Shown here: in pieces, positions 19,913-28,470 of the stretch
How positions within the stretch are numbered: position 1 is the first letter of the stretch
Layout: every line of letters starts with the position of its first letter
Notes under the pieces: model-generated
Database searches by the model: none
What the model saw: the letters and a program-made list of their open reading frames with translations, nothing else
Told to the model about the DNA's origin: nothing
Program-made: the position numbers and the translations under genes
Source: an uncultured Saprospiraceae bacterium
GTDB lineage: Bacteria > Bacteroidota > Bacteroidia > Chitinophagales > Saprospiraceae
Length of the DNA: 64,000 nucleotides
Assembly: GCA_937981555.1 (NCBI GenBank)
Contig: CALJOK010000030.1
Span: 1 to 64,000 of the forward strand
Direction: 5' to 3'

Positions 19913-21601
19913 ATGAAGACGAAATTAGTACTTTGGGGCAGAAATGCCCAAGATGAAAGGGTTTTGATAGCCTTGCAACTTCGACCACAAGAGAATAAAG
20001 TTGACTTATGGACATTTCCCGAAAATATTGCTACCGAGGATTTTTCTCAAAAAATGCTTAATGAGTGGCGTAATGGAACCAAGATTGATTTCCCTGAAGG
20101 ATTCACTCATTCCGAAAAAGAACTTTCTATTACTGAAAGTCTCTTACCTGAAGATTTAAAAGTAGAACGAGGAGACTTAGTTCAGCGCGCTCAAACGGAG
20201 TGGCACTTTATGGTTTTATCTTCGAAATTAAATGAAACCTACCAAACAGAACTTCAAGAGATTAAAGAAAAAGTTGCTCAGCTGAATAATTACAGCGGAG
20301 ATGTATGGGAAGAACTGAAAGTTTTTTGGGCTAAAGTTCAAACACAAGTTCGGGAACGTAATCTGTTCCGAGAGCATGCTAATGACTTGAGAGACAGCAC
20401 GAATGAGTTGTTTGGAAAAATGAAAGAATTGAGAAAATCTTTAGATAAAGAATTTCAATCAAAGTCTGAAGAACATATGAATACGTTCAAAACAGGTCTT
20501 GGTGAAATTAAGGAGAGATTGGAAAAAGGATTGAATTTGAATGGCATTTTTGAAGACTTGAAAAAAATGCAACGAGAATTTAAAGACACTAGATTATCTC
20601 GAGATCACCGATCTTCCATCTGGGAACAATTAGATGGTTTATTTAAAGAAGTGAAAAATAAAAGATACGGCGGAGACTCTAATTCTAATACTGGTAATTC
20701 CACTCCTTCTGAAAGACTGAAAAGAAGGTACGATGGTTTGATGGCTGCTTTGGGCAAAATGGAACAATCGATTAATCGTGATAAGCGAGAATTAGATTTT
20801 CAAGATAGAAAAGCTGGACAGAGTGGTGGACAATTGGAAGCTCAATTACGAGAAGCTAAAATGATGATGGTCAAAGAGCGGATTCGTTCAAAACAAGAAA
20901 AATTGAACGAAATGTTGCAGACCAAAGCGGAGTTAGAAAAACGGATTGAAGTTCAAACTGAAAAGGATGCTCGTCGTGCCGAACAAGATAAAGTGCGAGA
21001 AGCCAAAGCAGAAGCTGCTCAAAAAATCAAAGCAAAAATCAAAGCAGATGAAGCTGCTCGTGCAGGCGATGATGATAAATTGAAAGAAGCTGCTGAGAAG
21101 TTAAAAGGCAAAAAGGAAGCTCCTCAAGAGGAATCTATTGTTGAAAAAATTGCTACCGAAATAGAAGAGACTATCGAAGATATGGTAGATACAGTTAAAG
21201 CGGTTGCTCATGTAGTTAGCGAAAAAATTGATGAAGCGGTTGAAAATTTCAACGCTCCTGAAGCTACTGAGGAAAAAACAGAAGAAGCGCCTGCTGAACC
21301 TGCCAAAGCTGCTGACTTTACTGCCAAAGATGATTTGAAAACAGTAGAAGGTATCGGTCCGAAGATTGAAGAAATTCTATATGCGGCTGGCATCAACACT
21401 TTTTCAGCTTTGGAAAATGCAGCTGTAGAGAAATTACAAACTATCCTTGCTGAAGCAGGTGGTCGCTATAAATCTCACAATCCATCAACTTGGCCAAAGC
21501 AAGCTGGAATGGCTGCTGCTGGAAAATGGGATGAATTGAAAAAATGGCAAGATGAACTCGACGGAGGAAAAGAAGTAGCTACTTCTAGCGAAGAAGAGTA
21601 A
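19913..21601 (+). CDS. Coiled-coil protein with L21-type helix-hairpin-helix tail
   Basis: 562 residues, no signal peptide. The N-terminus (about 1-110) is a small domain I do not recognise, opening MKTKLVLWGRNAQDERVLIA. The middle (about 110-440) is long charged helices; segments ending WEELKVFWAKV and WEQLDGLFKEVKNKRYGG resemble DUF349-type helical repeats (weak). Residues 473-552 hold a helix-hairpin-helix (KTVEGIGPKIEEIL) continuing to NPSTWPKQAGMAA and KWDELKKWQDEL, which I associate with the C-terminal extension of ribosomal protein L21 in Bacteroidota. A nucleic-acid or ribosome-linked cytoplasmic role is inferred. Confidence 0.75.
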   Translation: MKTKLVLWGRNAQDERVLIALQLRPQENKVDLWTFPENIATEDFSQKMLNEWRNGTKIDFPEGFTHSEKELSITESLLPEDLKVERGDLVQRAQTEWHFMVLSSKLNETYQTELQEIKEKVAQLNNYSGDVWEELKVFWAKVQTQVRERNLFREHANDLRDSTNELFGKMKELRKSLDKEFQSKSEEHMNTFKTGLGEIKERLEKGLNLNGIFEDLKKMQREFKDTRLSRDHRSSIWEQLDGLFKEVKNKRYGGDSNSNTGNSTPSERLKRRYDGLMAALGKMEQSINRDKRELDFQDRKAGQSGGQLEAQLREAKMMMVKERIRSKQEKLNEMLQTKAELEKRIEVQTEKDARRAEQDKVREAKAEAAQKIKAKIKADEAARAGDDDKLKEAAEKLKGKKEAPQEESIVEKIATEIEETIEDMVDTVKAVAHVVSEKIDEAVENFNAPEATEEKTEEAPAEPAKAADFTAKDDLKTVEGIGPKIEEILYAAGINTFSALENAAVEKLQTILAEAGGRYKSHNPSTWPKQAGMAAAGKWDELKKWQDELDGGKEVATSSEEE

Positions 21602-21620
21602 TTGTTATTTGTCAAAAAAA

Positions 21621-21660
21621 AAGGGATAAAGATTCTGTTGAATTTTTATCCCTTCTTTTT
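21621..21660 (+). terminator. Rho-independent terminator
   Basis: A perfect 10-bp stem (AAGGGATAAA with its complement) lies 20 nt after the coiled-coil gene's stop and is followed by CTTTTTT. Confidence 0.85.
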
Positions 21661-21695
21661 TATGTATGAGGTTTGAAAATTTATCAAATCAAAAA

Positions 21696-22058
21696 TTACC
21701 AGCTCTTTGCAATATTCACTCGTATTCCTTTTCCACCTGGATCTTCCATGCATTCTGGTTTTAATTTATCAAAAAGATATTTGCATGCTGCAATTCTTTC
21801 GTCGGCATCATCAATAGCTGCATATTCAAATCCACAGACATAATCCGTGATATTCTCTTTGATTTGTGGATGCTTTTTTTCGTCTAAATGTGCGACCATC
21901 GACTCATGTAAATTTTCGCTATTGCCTACATAAAAGCAATCCCATTTTTCATTTTCCATCTGAACATATAGCATATAAATTCCAGAGATTGCAGGGACTT
22001 TGTTTTTGATATACCGCTCTCTGTACGGCATGTTAAATTTTGACCAATTCAAGTACAT
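21696..22058 (-). CDS. GIY-YIG-fold protein lacking catalytic residues
   Basis: 120 residues. The fold's two tyrosine motifs are kept: GIY at 26-28 and YVG at 43-45. The catalytic arginine expected four residues after Asn49 in NLHESMVAH is Ser53, and the conserved glutamate expected before LKP is Cys92 (ACKYLFDKLKP). The protein therefore probably binds but does not cut nucleic acid. An internal ATG at 22031 is an alternative start. It stands alone, with no neighbouring repair or mobile gene. Confidence 0.62.
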   Translation of the reverse strand: MYLNWSKFNMPYRERYIKNKVPAISGIYMLYVQMENEKWDCFYVGNSENLHESMVAHLDEKKHPQIKENITDYVCGFEYAAIDDADERIAACKYLFDKLKPECMEDPGGKGIRVNIAKSW

Positions 22059-22294
22059 AGTGTATTCAGTTTTTGAAATATATAAGTGTTATAGCATAGT
22101 GTTTTGTAGATCATTTCAAAGATACTGATTCGGACTGTCGCTACTTGGAAAAATCGAATTTTTTTGATAAAGGTTTACGCAACGGTTCCTTTTTGCCGAG
22201 AACGGCACACGTATTTTTATTTTTATAATTTCAAATGATGATTTTATAGAGGATTTGACTCTAATTAGGGTTGGTTGTTTTCTTTTTATTATGC

Positions 22295-22816
22295 TTATAC
22301 TTGAAAATGTTTTTCCAAAATAGTCTCCAAAAATTCCTGATCAATATCATCAAAAGAATTTTTCACGGTACTATCCACATCAAAAACAGCGATCAAATTC
22401 TTATTTTTATCAAAGACAGGGACAACAATTTCAGATTGAGAATTAGGGTCGCAAGCAATGTGCGCTGTTCCTTGATCCAGAGCATGAACATCTTGAACAA
22501 CTTGAGTTTTTTCTTCCCTTGCCGCACGTCCACAAACTCCTTTCGAAAAATCAATATGTAGACATCCCAAAGTTCCTTGATAAGGACCAACACTTAATTT
22601 TCCATCATTGACGATATAAAAACCGACCCAATAATAATATGGTAAATAGGTTTTTAAGATACAATTGATGGTTACCATTTTGAGAATCAAATTAGATTCA
22701 CCCATCAAGTTGGCGTCAATTCCTAAAAGGGCTTGTTCGTAAGCAACCCGTTTTTTATCATTTTCTAAGTTGATGGAAGGTTTGATAAAGTAAGGCATTT
22801 CTTGTGTTGCACTCAT
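22295..22816 (-). CDS. msrC: Free methionine-(R)-sulfoxide reductase (GAF domain)
   Basis: 173 residues forming one GAF domain. All three cysteines characteristic of fRMsr are present: LGCLHIDF, KGVCGRAA and HIACDPNS, with the following SEIVVPVF strand. These enzymes reduce free L-methionine-(R)-sulfoxide through a disulfide relay. With msrA (31.8 kb) and the MsrA-like fusion (32.6 kb), the window covers repair of both free and protein methionine. It is an isolated gene. Confidence 0.9.
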   Translation of the reverse strand: MSATQEMPYFIKPSINLENDKKRVAYEQALLGIDANLMGESNLILKMVTINCILKTYLPYYYWVGFYIVNDGKLSVGPYQGTLGCLHIDFSKGVCGRAAREEKTQVVQDVHALDQGTAHIACDPNSQSEIVVPVFDKNKNLIAVFDVDSTVKNSFDDIDQEFLETILEKHFQV

Positions 22817-22940
22817 TTGAAAGAATAAGTTAAGTTGAAAAAATAAATTAAATCGGATCGAAAAATAGGTTTTAAAACGTTAAAAAGCAATCCGAATTTT
22901 TGATCAATATTTCATTTCAACAACTCAACTAATTTTTCGT

Positions 22941-23504
22941 TTAAAATTCATCTGGACATTGGATATTTTTCACAGAGATAGATTCCAATTGAAGATTATC
23001 TAATTGAATTTCCCATGCTTTGATGATATTTTTTCTACGAGTGGATTGGCCATTGCCTTCAAATATTGCTAAAAATGGAATATCGTCATACTCTTCTTTT
23101 GAGCAAAAACTAGTTGTCAAGAATTGGTTGTTTTTTAATTTAATTTTTACCAAATCTAATTTTCGGAAGTTCGCTTCCCCGTTTGGTAAGTGTCTGATTT
23201 CTTCTAAAATAATTATTTTTTCCTGCGGACTTTCTATATGGAAATAAGTTCCTACGGAATGTTTTTTTCCTAACAAAATTCCATTTTCTTCTTCATAATT
23301 TTCAAATTCTTTTAACTCATTTATTTCAGAATACCAATCACCTGAAACGGAAGAAGAGGAAAAATTAATCCCAGCTTGAACAAATTTTACAGGCATACCT
23401 TCATCAAAGAAAGGATCAGTTTTAGATAACTGAGATTGACAAGATGCAAAAAAAACAAGTGCAAATAATAGTGTTAGATTTTTCATTAGGGTTGTTTTTT
23501 TCAT
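22941..23504 (-). CDS. Lipoprotein of unknown function
   Basis: 187 residues (or 181 from a second ATG at 23486). The N-terminus is a lipoprotein signal with lipobox FFASC (Cys near 22). The mature part is mixed alpha/beta with a basic STRRKN turn and no recognised motif. It is divergent from the ECF sigma gene, sharing a 223-base upstream region that holds a long inverted repeat. Confidence 0.65.
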   Translation of the reverse strand: MKKTTLMKNLTLLFALVFFASCQSQLSKTDPFFDEGMPVKFVQAGINFSSSSVSGDWYSEINELKEFENYEEENGILLGKKHSVGTYFHIESPQEKIIILEEIRHLPNGEANFRKLDLVKIKLKNNQFLTTSFCSKEEYDDIPFLAIFEGNGQSTRRKNIIKAWEIQLDNLQLESISVKNIQCPDEF

Positions 23505-23625
23505 GATTTAAAAGAACAAATTCACTCGCCGACATATCTTTCTAATCTTTAATTTTAAAAACGTAAACCTCCTTTTAATAAAATACCAGATTTAGGGTAT
23601 AAATTTTAAATCAAAATATCAACTA

Positions 23626-23680
23626 AAATCAAAATCAAAAAAGTAATAAAGAAGTACTTTTTTGATTGTTATTTTGATTT
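23626..23680. promoter_or_regulatory. Inverted repeat overlapping the sigma-gene promoter
   Basis: Arms at 23626-23645 and 23655-23680 match over two 10-bp blocks (AAATCAAAAT and CAAAAAAGTA), with six extra bases in the right arm. The likely -33 box of the ECF sigma promoter lies inside the right arm, so a protein bound here, or the DNA structure itself, would affect sigma expression. Confidence 0.55.
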
Positions 23681-23699
23681 AAAAAGTTGATTATATTTG
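23666..23699 (+). promoter_or_regulatory. Promoter of ECF sigma gene
   Basis: TTG at 23666 and TATATTTG at 23692-23699 with 23 nt between match the Bacteroidota -33/-7 consensus (the spacing is at the long end). The -7 element ends 28 nt before the ATG. Confidence 0.6.
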
Positions 23700-23727
23700 T
23701 ACTTCCAAATAAAGGAAAAACTTAAAT

Positions 23728-24312
23728 ATGCCATCCATCTCTTCGTTAACAGATTTAGAACTTGTAGAAGCTATCAAAGCAGATGATCAAAAAGCTTATC
23801 GAGCACTATTTGATAGATATTACAAATATTTATTGGTGACATCCTATGCTTATATAAAGGATGATAATACGATCCGAGATTTGACTCAAGACGTTTTTTT
23901 TGAAATATGGAAAAAACGTAACTCCTTGAATATCAGGAATGTAAAAGCCTATCTGCGACGTTCAGTCATTAACAAGTCACTCAATTATATCAAAGCACAA
24001 CGCATGAATTTCGAAGATTCGGACGAATCTTTTGATGTGCCAGATCGAGCAAAAGTGCAAGAAGAATTGGAAGCTTCTCAGTTGCAAAAAGTAATCAATG
24101 AGACGATTGAAAGTTTGCCAGATCGATGCCGAGTGATTTTTGTTATGCGAAGAATGGAGGAGTTACCATTGAAAGAAATTGCAGCAAAATTGGATATTTC
24201 ACCTAAGACAGTCGAGAATCAATTAACCAAGGCAATCAAGATATTGAGAGCTGCGGTGGAACCCTATGTTTCGGGTGGATTATTTATTTTTTTATTTTTT
24301 GGAATTTTTTAA
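23728..24312 (+). CDS. ECF-type sigma-70 factor (Bacteroidota family)
   Basis: 194 residues. Sigma region 2 includes FDRYYKYLLVTSYAYIKD and DLTQDVFFEIWKKR (about 27-80). Region 4 is the helix-turn-helix PLKEIAAKLDISPKTVENQL (about 150-170). A hydrophobic tail (GLFIFLFFGIF) ends the protein. The next gene is a FecR-type anti-sigma and then a TonB receptor with an STN domain, so this is a cell-surface signalling sigma factor in the FecI style. It should activate the downstream receptor or itself when ligand binds. Confidence 0.93.
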   Translation: MPSISSLTDLELVEAIKADDQKAYRALFDRYYKYLLVTSYAYIKDDNTIRDLTQDVFFEIWKKRNSLNIRNVKAYLRRSVINKSLNYIKAQRMNFEDSDESFDVPDRAKVQEELEASQLQKVINETIESLPDRCRVIFVMRRMEELPLKEIAAKLDISPKTVENQLTKAIKILRAAVEPYVSGGLFIFLFFGIF

Positions 24313-24326
24313 GAATATATAAAATC

Positions 24327-24361
24327 AAATAGGGGAAAAGCCATATTTGATTGTCTAAGTG
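24327..24361 (+). promoter_or_regulatory. Leader motif shared with the Kazal lipoprotein gene, copy 1
   Basis: The stretch AAATAGGGGAAAAGCCATAT continuing to GTCTAAGTG lies between the sigma and fecR genes. A similar stretch (AATAGGGGAAA, then CCACGTTTGTCTAGTG) lies 125-160 nt upstream of the lipoprotein gene at 28471. It may be a promoter for the ECF sigma or an RNA leader. Confidence 0.4.
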
Positions 24362-24449
24362 TTGAGTTAAAATCAACTAATCAAAAAGGGGAGAACAATA
24401 ATTGAAACTTCAAATATCGTTCTCCTACTTTTACGAACTAATATTTCTA

Positions 24450-25487
24450 ATGGAAAAAGAATTTTATATAGATTTAATTTACAAATCCTTCTCTGGCGAC
24501 CTCTCCGAAGAAGAGCAAAACCAATTGGAAAATTGGTTGAGTGAATCTGAGGCGAACAAAAAAGAAGCAGATGTTTTGGAAAAGACTTGGCAACTTAGCG
24601 CCAATTTTTCTAAAGATTTTGAAATTAACTTGGATGCGGAATTTGCTCAATTGCAAGACCGGATTGATCTTGATGAAAAAGGAAACGTACAAGAGGCAAT
24701 TGTCAAAACAATGCCGACTATTCGAAAAAAATCTTGGTGGAAACCATTGAGTGTTGCTGCTGCGGTTTTACTTTTGGCTGCTGCGGTTTTTATTTTTAAT
24801 CAAAATCCAGCAACAGCTGAGATGCTCGCAATGGAAACGCTCGAAGGAGAAATGAAAGAAGTAGCATTAGCTGATGGATCGAAAGTTTGGTTAAATGAAA
24901 ATTCAAAATTGACTTATCCAGATGCAATGAATGGCGAGGAACGAAGAGTTACTTTGACTGGAGAAGCATTTTTTGATATCACAAAAAATCCTTCAAAACC
25001 ATTTATCATTGATACTCGAGATGCGGAAGTGAAAGTTTTAGGAACGTCGTTTGAAGTTCGTGCGATAGATGATGAAATTAGAACAGAAGTGGTTGTAAAA
25101 ACGGGAAGAGTTTCTCTGGGAAAAAAGAATGATTTAAAACCAATAGAATTAACTGCCAATCAAAAAGGAATTTACAATAGTAAAACTGGGAAGAAATTAA
25201 ATTATGAAGTCAAGAATTTAAACTCAATTTCATGGCAAAACAATATGTTAGAATTTAATGATTTGCCTTTAGAAAAAGTGTTGGAAGATGTTGAAAATCA
25301 TTTTGGTATCAAAGTGATTTTAGAGAATCAAGATCTGTTGAAATGTAAATATGGAAGTCTTTTTCCAGATGCCAAAGAAGCAGAAGTTTTGAAAGGAATT
25401 AGTTCCGTTTTTAAAATGAAATTAGTAGAGTCAGGAGAAAGAACTTATCGCTTGAAAGGAGGAGATTGCCAGAATACATCTGAGTAG
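24450..25487 (+). CDS. FecR-family anti-sigma factor
   Basis: 345 residues from the ATG at 24450; the frame continues upstream only through a TTG, so I take the first ATG. A cytoplasmic N-terminal sigma-binding region (GDLSEEEQNQLENWLSES, about 12-30) is followed by one transmembrane helix (LSVAAAVLLLAAAVFIF, about 102-118). Then come the periplasmic FecR domain (VALADGSKVWLNENSKLTYP, about 135-155) and a C-terminal DUF4974-type domain (NNMLEFNDLPLEKVLEDVE). It should hold the sigma factor until the receptor's STN domain signals. A terminator separates it from the receptor. Confidence 0.92.
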   Translation: MEKEFYIDLIYKSFSGDLSEEEQNQLENWLSESEANKKEADVLEKTWQLSANFSKDFEINLDAEFAQLQDRIDLDEKGNVQEAIVKTMPTIRKKSWWKPLSVAAAVLLLAAAVFIFNQNPATAEMLAMETLEGEMKEVALADGSKVWLNENSKLTYPDAMNGEERRVTLTGEAFFDITKNPSKPFIIDTRDAEVKVLGTSFEVRAIDDEIRTEVVVKTGRVSLGKKNDLKPIELTANQKGIYNSKTGKKLNYEVKNLNSISWQNNMLEFNDLPLEKVLEDVENHFGIKVILENQDLLKCKYGSLFPDAKEAEVLKGISSVFKMKLVESGERTYRLKGGDCQNTSE

Positions 25488-25515
25488 ATCAAATAGTCAA
25501 GTATCTTACAATCAT

Positions 25516-25555
25516 AAAAAAGGCAGATTTTTTAACTAAAAATCTGCCTTTTTTT
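25516..25555 (+). terminator. Terminator between fecR and the receptor gene
   Basis: A stem of AAAAAGGCAGATTTTT with AAAAATCTGCCTTTTT and a 5-nt loop ends in a T run 30 nt after the fecR stop. It would cut receptor expression off from sigma/fecR transcription unless read through. Confidence 0.85.
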
Positions 25556-25582
25556 AAATGATTTTTTTGAATTTTGGCCTGT

Positions 25583-28285
25583 ATGAAAAAAACCATCATT
25601 ACAATCCTAACATTATTTTTATTTGTTTCTTTAAACGCGCAATCGCCTTTAGAAAAACGGATAGATTTCTCCATCCATCGTCTTCCCGTCAAAAATGCCC
25701 TTCGTCAATTAAGCCTTGAATCCAAAATCAATATAGCCTTCAGTAGCGATTTTTTTAATAAAAAAAAGCGTGTTTCGGTAAATGTAAAAAATGAAACCGT
25801 CGAAAATATTTTAGCAAAAGTACTTGACGATTCGAATGTGAAGTATGAAGCTATTGATCAACAAATTATCGTTACGTCTACTAAACCAAAAGAAAAAAAA
25901 TTATATACGATTAGTGGTTATGTGGAAGATGAAACTTCTGGAGAGCGATTAATTTCGGTTACTATTTATAGTCCAAATCATCGAGAAGGAACGACGACTA
26001 ATGAATATGGATTTTACAGTATCACTCTTCCTGAAGGTGAAACAGAATTAAGTGTTAGATATATAGGTTGTGATGAAGTCAATGAAAAAATAATGCTGGA
26101 AGGTGATCTGCGTAAAAGTATTTCCTTAAAACCATCACTTGAACTTTCAGAAGTAGTTGTCTTAGCTAATCAAAAAATTAATGAATCTGAAGCGATTTTT
26201 GAAACGAATCATGAATCAATCGAAAAACTTAAACGGATGCCAACTCTGGGAAGAGGAGGAGATCTAATGAAACAAATTAATTTTTTGCCAGGAGTAGAGT
26301 CAGGGGTAGAAGGATTGGGAGGAATGTTTGTAAGAGGAGGAAATATAGACCAAAACCTGACTATGATGGATGGAGTAATAATTTATAATCCAAGTCATCT
26401 ATTTGGTCTTTTTTCAGTTTATAATCATAATGCAGTAAAGAGTATAAGGTTGTATAAAGGTGATTTTCCTGCTCGTTATGGAGGACGGATCTCATCTGTT
26501 TTAGATGTGCGTACGAAAGATGGTAATACAAAAAAAATTGCTGGAGAATTAAATCCTGGTTTTTTGAGTACAAGAGTTTCTATAGAAGGCCCTATCATAA
26601 AAGATAAAGTTGGTTTTGCAGTAACGAGCAGATTCTCTACCCTTACAGGGCTAACCAAAATAGGTCTTGCTCTTTCTGGAGAGGACGAAGTGGAACCAAG
26701 GTTAAATTTTTATGACCTCAACGTCAAATTTCATTATTCCATTTCTGAAAAAGACAAACTGTATTTAAGTTATTATAGTGGACGTGATATTTTTAAATTT
26801 TCTTCATACCAAGAATCTAATCAAATATTTTTTGATGGACCAAATGAAATAATAACTGGAAGAGTAGAGAATCCTCTAGATGCAAGAGTTAATTGGGGGA
26901 ATGATGTCTTTGCTATTCGTTGGAATCATTTATTTAATAATCAATTATTTTCTAATACTACGTTGACTTATAGTAGGTTTAATTTTGAGCTGTCAAATCT
27001 TGATGTCGAAAGAAATTATGAAGGATCACCAGGGGCAGATACTTTGATAAACTATAACTATAATTTTATAGAATTCGAGAACCATATAACTGACCTTGGA
27101 GTAAAAGTTGATTTCGATTATATTCCCTCTCCTAAACATTATGTTCGATTTGGTGCTAGTTTAGTTGGACATTCATTTGGCTCAGGGAATACTGATGAAT
27201 TTGTTCAATTTGAAAATCCAAATGATCCCGAGAATGATCCTGACTTAAATGAATTGAGACGTAGTTTTGGAGAGGAAAGTGATTTTTCTGCTATAGAATT
27301 AGATACTTACTTAGAAGATGAAATAGCCATTTCAAAATCATTTAAAACTAATGTTGGACTTCGTATTTCGGTTTTTAGTAATAGTGATAATAAATGGTAT
27401 GGTTCTATTGAACCTCGGATTCAGAGTAAATACTTTATCAGTAATAGATGGTCTTTAAGTTCTTCCATATCTCGGACTAATCAAAAATTACATTTGTTAA
27501 CTAGTACAGGATTGGGACTTCCGTTCGATACATGGATTCCATCTGTACAAGAAATTCGACCTCAAATAGCTTGGCAAGGAACACTTGGTTTACAATATTA
27601 TAAACCTCAATCGTTCAAATTTAAGGTAGAAGGTTTTTTTAAAAAAATGAACCATCTTATTGCTTTAACAGAATCATTATTTGAATTTGAAGAATTAACA
27701 ATTTCTGATACAACCTTTATTAAAGGGAGAGGAAAAGCTTATGGGGTTGAATTGTCATTAGAGAAAGATTTAAAAAAAGGTTTTCTTTTTGCTTACTATA
27801 CTCTATCAAAATCTGACCGAAAATTCTCTAAGTTTAATTTAGGTAAATCCTATCCATTTCAGTATGATAGAAAACACTCCTTAAAATTAGGTGGAATATT
27901 TAAAGTGCGGAAACGAATGAATTTAAGTTTTACATGGACTTTCTTTACTGGCACACCTAGGATTTATGCAGATCTTTTGAATGATATATCCGGTGAGACT
28001 GGGATACCAGAATATCTTCTTCCTCAATATTTAGGAAAGTTTAATCAAAAAAGAAACCCTAATTATGATCGACTTGATGTAAAAGTTGATTTTACGTTTG
28101 TTAAAAAGAGAGGAACCCACTTATTAAGTTTCAATGTGTATAATTTATACTTTAAGAGGAATGTTCTTTTCTATGAACGAGTACCTATTTATAGCAATAA
28201 CACATATGAGATAATAGGTTATCGCGAGGTAGCCAATCCTCTTCCAGTAATTATTCCTTCCATCAATTATGCTTTTAGATTTTAA
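25583..28285 (+). CDS. TonB-dependent receptor with STN and carboxypeptidase-regulatory domains
   Basis: 900 residues from the ATG at 25583. Domains in order: signal peptide (IITILTLFLFVSLNAQ); an STN signalling domain (HRLPVKNALRQLSLESKINI, about 30-80); a CarboxypepD-regulatory-like domain (ISGYVEDETSGERLISVTIY, about 113-190); a plug with SGVEGLGGMFVRGGNIDQN and DFPARYGGRISSVLDVRT; then a 22-strand-type barrel ending INYAFRF. The STN domain fits contact with FecR. The upstream sigma/FecR pair and the downstream Kazal-like lipoprotein are probable partners. Substrate unknown; a protein or peptide ligand is plausible but unproven. Confidence 0.9.
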   Translation: MKKTIITILTLFLFVSLNAQSPLEKRIDFSIHRLPVKNALRQLSLESKINIAFSSDFFNKKKRVSVNVKNETVENILAKVLDDSNVKYEAIDQQIIVTSTKPKEKKLYTISGYVEDETSGERLISVTIYSPNHREGTTTNEYGFYSITLPEGETELSVRYIGCDEVNEKIMLEGDLRKSISLKPSLELSEVVVLANQKINESEAIFETNHESIEKLKRMPTLGRGGDLMKQINFLPGVESGVEGLGGMFVRGGNIDQNLTMMDGVIIYNPSHLFGLFSVYNHNAVKSIRLYKGDFPARYGGRISSVLDVRTKDGNTKKIAGELNPGFLSTRVSIEGPIIKDKVGFAVTSRFSTLTGLTKIGLALSGEDEVEPRLNFYDLNVKFHYSISEKDKLYLSYYSGRDIFKFSSYQESNQIFFDGPNEIITGRVENPLDARVNWGNDVFAIRWNHLFNNQLFSNTTLTYSRFNFELSNLDVERNYEGSPGADTLINYNYNFIEFENHITDLGVKVDFDYIPSPKHYVRFGASLVGHSFGSGNTDEFVQFENPNDPENDPDLNELRRSFGEESDFSAIELDTYLEDEIAISKSFKTNVGLRISVFSNSDNKWYGSIEPRIQSKYFISNRWSLSSSISRTNQKLHLLTSTGLGLPFDTWIPSVQEIRPQIAWQGTLGLQYYKPQSFKFKVEGFFKKMNHLIALTESLFEFEELTISDTTFIKGRGKAYGVELSLEKDLKKGFLFAYYTLSKSDRKFSKFNLGKSYPFQYDRKHSLKLGGIFKVRKRMNLSFTWTFFTGTPRIYADLLNDISGETGIPEYLLPQYLGKFNQKRNPNYDRLDVKVDFTFVKKRGTHLLSFNVYNLYFKRNVLFYERVPIYSNNTYEIIGYREVANPLPVIIPSINYAFRF

Positions 28286-28310
28286 TTTTTTTCAAAAAAG
28301 AATCAAGATC

Positions 28311-28344
28311 AATAGGGGAAATTAAAACCACGTTTGTCTAGTGA
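28311..28344 (+). promoter_or_regulatory. Leader motif shared with the sigma/fecR gap, copy 2
   Basis: AATAGGGGAAATTAAAACCA followed by CGTTTGTCTAGTG matches the motif at 24327-24361 in order and spacing. It lies in the 185-base gap before the lipoprotein gene, about 125-160 nt upstream of its ATG. Confidence 0.4.
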
Positions 28345-28470
28345 TTGTATTTAGGCAACAAGCCTTTTCGAAATAATAATTTCAAATCATTTTTTACTAA
28401 AATAAAAAACTTGTGATGTCTTGCATAGACTTCACCTGGAACCTTATTACCTAATTTAAAATCAAATTAC

